Shown here in pieces: positions 5,924 to 10,025 of a stretch of DNA of 10,025 nucleotides. The DNA is taken from contig JAHDCE010000101.1 in the NCBI GenBank assembly GCA_020630045.1, positions 1-10,025 on the forward strand, in the 5' to 3' direction. The first letter of the stretch is position 1. Every line of letters begins with the position of its first letter. Source of the stretch: Saprospiraceae bacterium (lineage in GTDB: Bacteria; Bacteroidota; Bacteroidia; Chitinophagales; Saprospiraceae). The position numbers and the translations under genes are program-made. Below the pieces are notes generated by a model. That model ran no database searches, was not told the origin of the DNA, and saw only the letters and a list, made by a program, of their open reading frames with translations.

Positions 5924-7414
5924 CTACTTGTATGAAAGATGTTTTACAGAGTAATAAAATATGCCACCGAATCCTAGGGCCAACATGGTATGAAAAGGAA
6001 CGAAACCCGTATTTCCATATTGATAACCTAAATAAATCGCCATCATAAAATACAAGGTGGCGAATCCTTCGGCAATCGTGACCCAATTCAATTTACCGAC
6101 GAGGTACAAACGTTTCCGAAAGGAATCTTTCACTCCTTTTATATTGAATTTAGGCGTACGGATAAATGCCGTCTTTTTTCCTAGAAGTCCTTGTATCACA
6201 GCTACGGAGTTGTGTAATGAAAGCCCCATAGACAGTGCTAGAAAAACGGGAAACAAAACGATGAATTTGAATAATATTTTCCACAGTGGCTTATCCAATT
6301 CCGCACGTCGGTTCCCTACAAAAAATACAGTGCCGATAATTAAAAAAGTCAATTGAAAAATAGATAATATTTGGAAATCCCATGAAGCATAAACCGGCAT
6401 CATCATCATCAAAGGAACACTAATGGCACCACACAGGAAAATACAAACAAACACACTACTCGCCATCAAGTGTCCGCAAGCGTGTAATTTTTGCCTTAGG
6501 GTCAGATCGGATTTCAAAATCGTGGGTATTAACTTTCTAGCGGATTCCGCCCCACCCTTTTGCCATCGAAACTGTTGCGATTTCAGTCCGTTCATTTCGA
6601 CGGGCAGCTCCGCAGGGGCGCCGACCTTTTCCAAGAAGACGATTTTCCAACCTTTCAACTGAGCACGATAACTCAAATCCAAATCTTCGGTCAGGGTATC
6701 CGCTTCCCAGCCGCCGGCATCATCTATGGTCGTTCGCCGCCAAACGCCGGCCGTACCGTTGAATTGGAGCAAGCATCCACCGGCTCTCCTACCCTGCTGT
6801 TCGATAGTAAAGTGGACATTGAGCTGTATCGCCTGCAATCTGGTCAGTAACGAATATTCTTGATTGATGTGTTCCCAGCGGGTCTGAACCACTCCGACTC
6901 GAGGGTTCTCGAAATGAGATATCGTTTTTTTCAAAAAATCGGGACGCGGCATAAAATCCGCATCGAATATGGCTATAAACTCACCTTTCGCCAGCTTCAT
7001 TCCTTCTTTTAAAGCACCGGCCTTGAAGCCCTTCCTGTCCGAACGGGTTACATATTCGATATTGAACCCCTTGGCTTTGTATTCTTCGACTTTGCGTTGA
7101 CAAATCCCGACCGTTTCATCGGTCGAATCATCCAATACATGGATTTCATAACGATCTTTCGGATAATCCAATCGGACGATATTATCAATCAACCGTTCGG
7201 CGACATATAGTTCATTATATATCGGTAATTGAACGGTTACGAATGGAAAATCCTTCACGATTTTCCCTTGTTCCTCCCCTTTGAATTTCTTCATTCCCGA
7301 AGAATAAAAAAACAACAGGTTGAGTTGTAGCAAACAATAAGATGTGATGTAAATGAATGCTGCGAAATACACCACCATCAATACCGAACACACTATTTCT
7401 AAAGCATTTTCCAT
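5924..7414 (-). CDS. Processive family 2 glycosyltransferase (CesA/CslA-like)
   Basis: The 496-residue inner-membrane enzyme has an N-terminal membrane segment (about 7-33), a cytoplasmic GT-A domain, and about four to five C-terminal membrane segments (from about 310). All motifs of processive family 2 enzymes are present: DD (95-96 in LDDSTDET), DAD (151-153), TED (242-244) and QQFRW (280-284, the QxxRW motif). Overall it resembles CslA-type mannan synthases and short bacterial cellulose-synthase-like proteins more than BcsA; there is no PilZ domain. It should polymerise a beta-linked glycan from a nucleotide sugar, possibly GDP-mannose or UDP-glucose, and pass it through the membrane. No BcsB-like or export partner is in view. 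It is the middle gene of three, 9 nt after the upstream stop and 1 nt before the next start. Confidence 0.92.
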   Translation of the reverse strand: MENALEIVCSVLMVVYFAAFIYITSYCLLQLNLLFFYSSGMKKFKGEEQGKIVKDFPFVTVQLPIYNELYVAERLIDNIVRLDYPKDRYEIHVLDDSTDETVGICQRKVEEYKAKGFNIEYVTRSDRKGFKAGALKEGMKLAKGEFIAIFDADFMPRPDFLKKTISHFENPRVGVVQTRWEHINQEYSLLTRLQAIQLNVHFTIEQQGRRAGGCLLQFNGTAGVWRRTTIDDAGGWEADTLTEDLDLSYRAQLKGWKIVFLEKVGAPAELPVEMNGLKSQQFRWQKGGAESARKLIPTILKSDLTLRQKLHACGHLMASSVFVCIFLCGAISVPLMMMMPVYASWDFQILSIFQLTFLIIGTVFFVGNRRAELDKPLWKILFKFIVLFPVFLALSMGLSLHNSVAVIQGLLGKKTAFIRTPKFNIKGVKDSFRKRLYLVGKLNWVTIAEGFATLYFMMAIYLGYQYGNTGFVPFHTMLALGFGGIFYYSVKHLSYK

Positions 7415-7423
7415 CTTAATGAA

Positions 7424-8119
7424 TCACAAGTATTTGAATATTGTCCAAATAATTTTTTGACCGGCTAATATCGTCCCTTTTATCGTTCCCGATATTTTTG
7501 AGAACCCGATCCGCTTCCTGTACTTCACCGGTACCTCGATACATCGAAATTGATTTTTGGCCGCTTTGACCTGCATTTCAACCGTCCAGCCATAAGTACG
7601 ATCCTGCATATCCAGTTCCAATAACTTATCATAGCGAATCGCCCGAAAAGGGCCTAAATCCGTAAATCGATATCCATAAAATATACGAATAAGATTTGTC
7701 GCCAACCAATTGCCGAATACCTGCTGAACGGTCATCGCCCCACGTTCCATTTCTCCCAATGACCTGGAACCGATGACCAAATCATGACTTCCGTCAATGA
7801 TAGGCTTGACCAATTTCGGCAATTCATCCGGATGATCGGAATAGTCCGCATCCATAAATACTACGATGCCGGGTTTTTCCCCCTTTCGGGAAATATACTC
7901 CAAACCGGACAAACAAGCATTGCCATACCCCTTGACAGGGGCATCCACTACAGTCGCTCCGGCAGTCGATGCTACTCGGGCAGTATCATCCGTACTCAGG
8001 TTATTACAAACCACGATTTCACTGACCCAATCCTTGGGAATATCCCTCAGCACATTGCCGATGGCATTCTCTTCATTAAATGCCGGGATAACCAAGTCTA
8101 TCAGAGGACGATTTTCCAT
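7424..8119 (-). CDS. DPM1-like polyprenyl-phosphate sugar synthase (family 2 glycosyltransferase)
   Basis: The 231-residue product has the GT-A domain of dolichol-phosphate-mannose-synthase-like enzymes: LVIPAFNEENAI (9-20), NNLSTDDT (39-46), metal-binding DAD (90-92) in MDADYSDHPDELP, GSR (117-119) and TDLGPFRAIR (153-162). The usual acidic start of the second motif is NN here, a variant I recall in related subfamilies. It probably transfers mannose or glucose from a nucleotide sugar to undecaprenyl phosphate at the cytoplasmic face. It is followed by the CesA-like and GT-C genes, and the latter would be a natural user of the product. I start it at 8119: the longer frame from 8206 crosses the terminator of the upstream gene and its extra 29 residues precede a normal family N-terminus. 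A -7-like TACATTTG (8125-8132) lies just before the ATG. Confidence 0.88.
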   Translation of the reverse strand: MENRPLIDLVIPAFNEENAIGNVLRDIPKDWVSEIVVCNNLSTDDTARVASTAGATVVDAPVKGYGNACLSGLEYISRKGEKPGIVVFMDADYSDHPDELPKLVKPIIDGSHDLVIGSRSLGEMERGAMTVQQVFGNWLATNLIRIFYGYRFTDLGPFRAIRYDKLLELDMQDRTYGWTVEMQVKAAKNQFRCIEVPVKYRKRIGFSKISGTIKGTILAGQKIIWTIFKYL

Positions 8120-8146
8120 AATAGCAAATGTAATTCCTAGAACGAG

Positions 8147-8187
8147 AAAACGGTGTCCCGGAATTGACAAATCCGGAACACCGTTTT
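8147..8187 (-). terminator. Strong terminator of the MORN lipoprotein gene
   Basis: AAAACGGTGT (8147-8156) pairs with ACACCGTTTT (8178-8187), and CCGGA (8158-8162) with TCCGG (8172-8176), giving a 15-bp stem with one mismatch and a 9-nt loop. The A/T arms make it able to act on both strands. It begins 21 nt beyond the stop codon of the gene ending at 8209 and separates it from the glycosyltransferase operon, which must have its own promoter. Confidence 0.9.
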
Positions 8188-8208
8188 GATTATCACACTT
8201 ATTCAAGG

Positions 8209-8784
8209 TTACTCACCTTCCACCATTTCGCCGTTTTTATAGGTATATTCTTGAAGAATTTTTTCTTCCTGATCGTAATAAATGGCCTTTCCTTCTTGGA
8301 CACCTTTTACAAAGTTCAGCTCACTCCGCTTCTTTCCATTGTTGTAATATTCCGTTACGACTCCATCCGGATTGCCGCCGATGAGGGTCTGACGTTTACG
8401 GACTTTAAAGTTTTCATACTCTAGGTATTCCCCTTCATACACACCATCCAAACAAGCAGCACTCAATGTGATGTAGCCCCGGTCATTCATTCGGATAAAT
8501 GGGCCGTTCAATTTTCCATTGGCGAAACTGGCGATGGTTGCGGGATAATCTTTTTTAGAATGATAGGTCACCCAAGTACCATGTTTCACACCATCTTTCA
8601 CCATACCCCTCTCCTTGATTTTGTCATTCTCATACTTGATGGCTTCCAAATAATCCGTACCGGGGACTTCATATATTTCGAAGCCTTCCAAATCAGCGGG
8701 GATATTCACGGATTTAGAACCACCGCCTCCACAAGCGACCATAAATGCGAGTGGCAACAACAATAATTTACTCCAATATTTCAT
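8209..8784 (-). CDS. Lipoprotein with MORN/YwqK-like repeats
   Basis: The 191-residue protein starts MKYWSKLLLLPLAFMVAC, a lipoprotein signal with Cys18 as the acylation site, followed by GGGGSKS. The body holds about five tandem units of the MORN-like pattern [N/D]G...[H/E]G.[W/Y]..Y...G: KDGVKHGTWVTYH (63-75), NGKLNGPFIRMNDRG (89-103), DGVYEGEYLEYE (113-124), PDGVVTEYYNNGK (139-151) and KGVQEGKAIYYDQ (160-172). Such proteins are often labelled toxin-antitoxin YwqK-family antitoxin in Bacteroidota. No toxin gene is adjacent, so that label should not be taken as function. It is probably anchored to the outer membrane facing the periplasm, since I see no surface-export signature after the Cys. 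It is transcribed alone, closed by a strong terminator, and divergent from the symporter. Confidence 0.85.
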   Translation of the reverse strand: MKYWSKLLLLPLAFMVACGGGGSKSVNIPADLEGFEIYEVPGTDYLEAIKYENDKIKERGMVKDGVKHGTWVTYHSKKDYPATIASFANGKLNGPFIRMNDRGYITLSAACLDGVYEGEYLEYENFKVRKRQTLIGGNPDGVVTEYYNNGKKRSELNFVKGVQEGKAIYYDQEEKILQEYTYKNGEMVEGE

Positions 8785-8815
8785 GATTTATCGAGATTTG
8801 AAATTAGAAACTGCC

Positions 8816-8847
8816 CGAATTTATGAAATCTGTTTTTTTTGAACAAA
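8816..8847 (-). promoter_or_regulatory. Candidate promoter of the lipoprotein gene
   Basis: On the minus strand TTTG (8844-8847) is followed after 20 nt by TAAATTCG (8816-8823), one mismatch from TAnnTTTG. It would start transcription near 8809, about 25 nt before the ATG at 8784. Placement is sensible but the match is modest. Confidence 0.3.
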
Positions 8848-8933
8848 CTCTTTCCATGACAAGATGATGAAGTTGGGGAATTCCTAGGTTGTTACTACCT
8901 TCCATCTTCAGAAATTGTTTGAAATTAGAACAT

Positions 8934-10025
8934 ATGGAAACATCTATCGGACTCGCCACATTAGATTGGATTGTCATCATCGCCTTTTTCTTACTAATTG
9001 TCATCGTAGGGATATCTTATACCGGCAAAGGAGGTAAGAACCTAGAAAGTTTTTTCCTAGGAGGTCGAAACCTTCCTTGGTACATCGCCGGTATATCAAT
9101 GGTCGCCACGACTTTCGCGGCGGATACGCCTCTGGCGGTTACTGAACTGGTCGGACAAAGCGGTATCGCGGGCAACTGGCTCTGGTGGAGTTTTCTAGCA
9201 GGCGGTATGTTGACCACATTTTTCTTCGCCGGACTCTGGCGAAAAGCGGGTGTTCTCACCGAAGTCGAGCTTGCCGAATTGAGGTACAGCGGCGCTCCCG
9301 CTAGTTTTTTACGTGGATTCAAATCCATCTATTTGGGCGTGTTCATGAATGTCGTCATCATCGCATGGGTCAATGTGGCACTGATGACCTTGCTCGAAGT
9401 CTTTTTCGGACTCGGTGATGTTTACTGGGGCCCGTTCAAGGCTTCTTTGGTATTGACGGCATTAGCAATGCTATGGACAGCCATCTATTCTTCCTTGTCG
9501 GGATTGTTAGGGATCGCCATGACGGATGTCATACAGTTTTGCTTGGCTATGTTCGGCACCATCGCCCTAGCTGTTTTGGTCGTCAATTCGGATGCTATCG
9601 GAGGCATCGAGGGCATGAAGTCCCAATTGCCGGAAGGCACCCTCAACTTTTTTCCATCTATCGGAGACACTGATAATATCGGACAAACCCTAGGGCTTTC
9701 CATAGGTGCGTTTTTCGCATATGCCGCCGTCCAGTGGTGGGCGAGTTGGTATCCGGGAGCAGAACCGGGCGGAGGCGGTTATGTCGCCCAACGAATGATG
9801 AGCGCCAAGTCGCCTAAAGATGCGATTTATGCGACCTTGTTTTTCCAAATCGCACATTATTGCATCCGTCCTTGGCCTTGGATTCTGGTGGGACTTTGTG
9901 CCATCATATTATATCCCGAATTACAAGGAGGAGATGTCAAACAAGGATATGTTTTGGCGATGAGAGACTTTTTACCGACCGGCTTGAAAGGCTTGCTATT
10001 GATTTCATTTTTTGCGGCTTATATG
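8934..10025 (+). CDS. Sodium:solute symporter (SSS family), partial (3' end beyond right edge)
   Basis: The frame starts with ATG at 8934 and is open to the last base, giving 364 codons. The first membrane segment is LDWIVIIAFFLLIVIVGISY (about 10-29). It is followed by the SSS hallmark ESFFLGGRNLPWYIAGISMV (38-57) and TTFAADTPLAVTELV (59-73), the region that carries the sodium site in this family. Seven to eight membrane segments are visible. The stretch QWWASWYPGAEPGGGGYVAQ (267-286) is typical of a Bacteroidota subgroup of SSS transporters about 600 residues long, so roughly the last two fifths are missing. It imports a small solute with sodium; sugar, amino acid or organic acid cannot be decided here. 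It is the only plus-strand gene, diverging from the lipoprotein gene. No good promoter match was found in the 149-bp gap. Confidence 0.93.
   Translation, partial: METSIGLATLDWIVIIAFFLLIVIVGISYTGKGGKNLESFFLGGRNLPWYIAGISMVATTFAADTPLAVTELVGQSGIAGNWLWWSFLAGGMLTTFFFAGLWRKAGVLTEVELAELRYSGAPASFLRGFKSIYLGVFMNVVIIAWVNVALMTLLEVFFGLGDVYWGPFKASLVLTALAMLWTAIYSSLSGLLGIAMTDVIQFCLAMFGTIALAVLVVNSDAIGGIEGMKSQLPEGTLNFFPSIGDTDNIGQTLGLSIGAFFAYAAVQWWASWYPGAEPGGGGYVAQRMMSAKSPKDAIYATLFFQIAHYCIRPWPWILVGLCAIILYPELQGGDVKQGYVLAMRDFLPTGLKGLLLISFFAAYM

Noticed and set aside
8120..8206. N-terminal extension of the DPM1-like gene to 8206
   Set aside because: It crosses the strong terminator at 8147-8187 and precedes a normal family N-terminus at 8119.
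8209..8784. Reading the MORN-repeat lipoprotein as an antitoxin of a toxin-antitoxin pair
   Set aside because: The database-style family label exists, but no partner toxin gene is adjacent and the protein is a predicted lipoprotein.
8804..9004. 66-codon minus-strand frame across the divergent intergenic region
   Set aside because: It overlaps the start of the SSS symporter and the intergenic region; its composition is unlike a protein gene.
9017..9703. Several short frames (9017-9328 minus, 9473-9673 plus, 9485-9703 minus)
   Set aside because: All are shadows inside the symporter gene, whose frame is continuous and matches SSS motifs.
1..10025. tRNA, rRNA, CRISPR array, transposase or phage genes
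   Set aside because: No cloverleaf, regularly spaced repeats or transposase motifs were seen on either strand.

Overview
The window is from a member of the Bacteroidota, probably Cytophagales-like (an inference from the gene set, not from a marker gene). Three things point there. One is a secreted hydrolase ending in a type A C-terminal domain of the type IX secretion system (T9SS). Another is a DUF4783-type protein. The third is a promoter that matches the Bacteroidetes consensus (TTTG, 19 nt, TAnnTTTG) exactly. Genes start without clear Shine-Dalgarno sequences, as is usual in this phylum. All genes but the last lie on the minus strand.

Left part (1-1800): a partial, AT-rich gene of unknown function runs off the left edge. 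It follows nadC (quinolinate phosphoribosyltransferase, NAD synthesis), and a small exported DUF4783-like protein lies upstream of nadC. A strong intrinsic terminator separates the DUF4783-like gene from nadC. It shows that the longest open frame of nadC is too long and that the real start is at 1266.

Middle (1800-4480): a gene-poor stretch holds a terminator and, between that terminator and the next gene, a 164-bp imperfect palindrome that looks like a small mobile or REP-type intergenic repeat. Next comes a 623-residue secreted lipase/esterase-like protein with a signal peptide, an AHSNG nucleophile elbow, a Trp/Cys-rich loop and a T9SS sorting domain. Its promoter is the best regulatory signal in the window: an 18-bp palindrome fills the spacer between the -33 and -7 boxes, and a second copy sits at the likely transcription start, 29 bp away.

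Right part (4585-8119): three tightly spaced glycosyltransferase genes form an apparent operon. They are a DPM1-like polyprenyl-phosphate sugar synthase, a processive CesA/CslA-like family 2 enzyme, and a multi-spanning GT-C enzyme with a GTG start one base after the previous stop. A coherent reading is that the first makes a lipid-linked sugar (mannose or glucose), the GT-C enzyme uses it on the outer side of the inner membrane, and the CesA-like enzyme makes or extrudes a glycan. The product is unknown.

Right end (8209-10025): a lipoprotein with MORN/YwqK-like repeats is closed by a strong hairpin terminator. Diverging from it on the plus strand is a sodium:solute symporter (SSS family), cut by the right edge. 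Most of the window is ordinary chromosomal content. I found no convincing new multi-gene system; the double-operator promoter, the long palindrome and the AT-rich orphan gene deserve follow-up.
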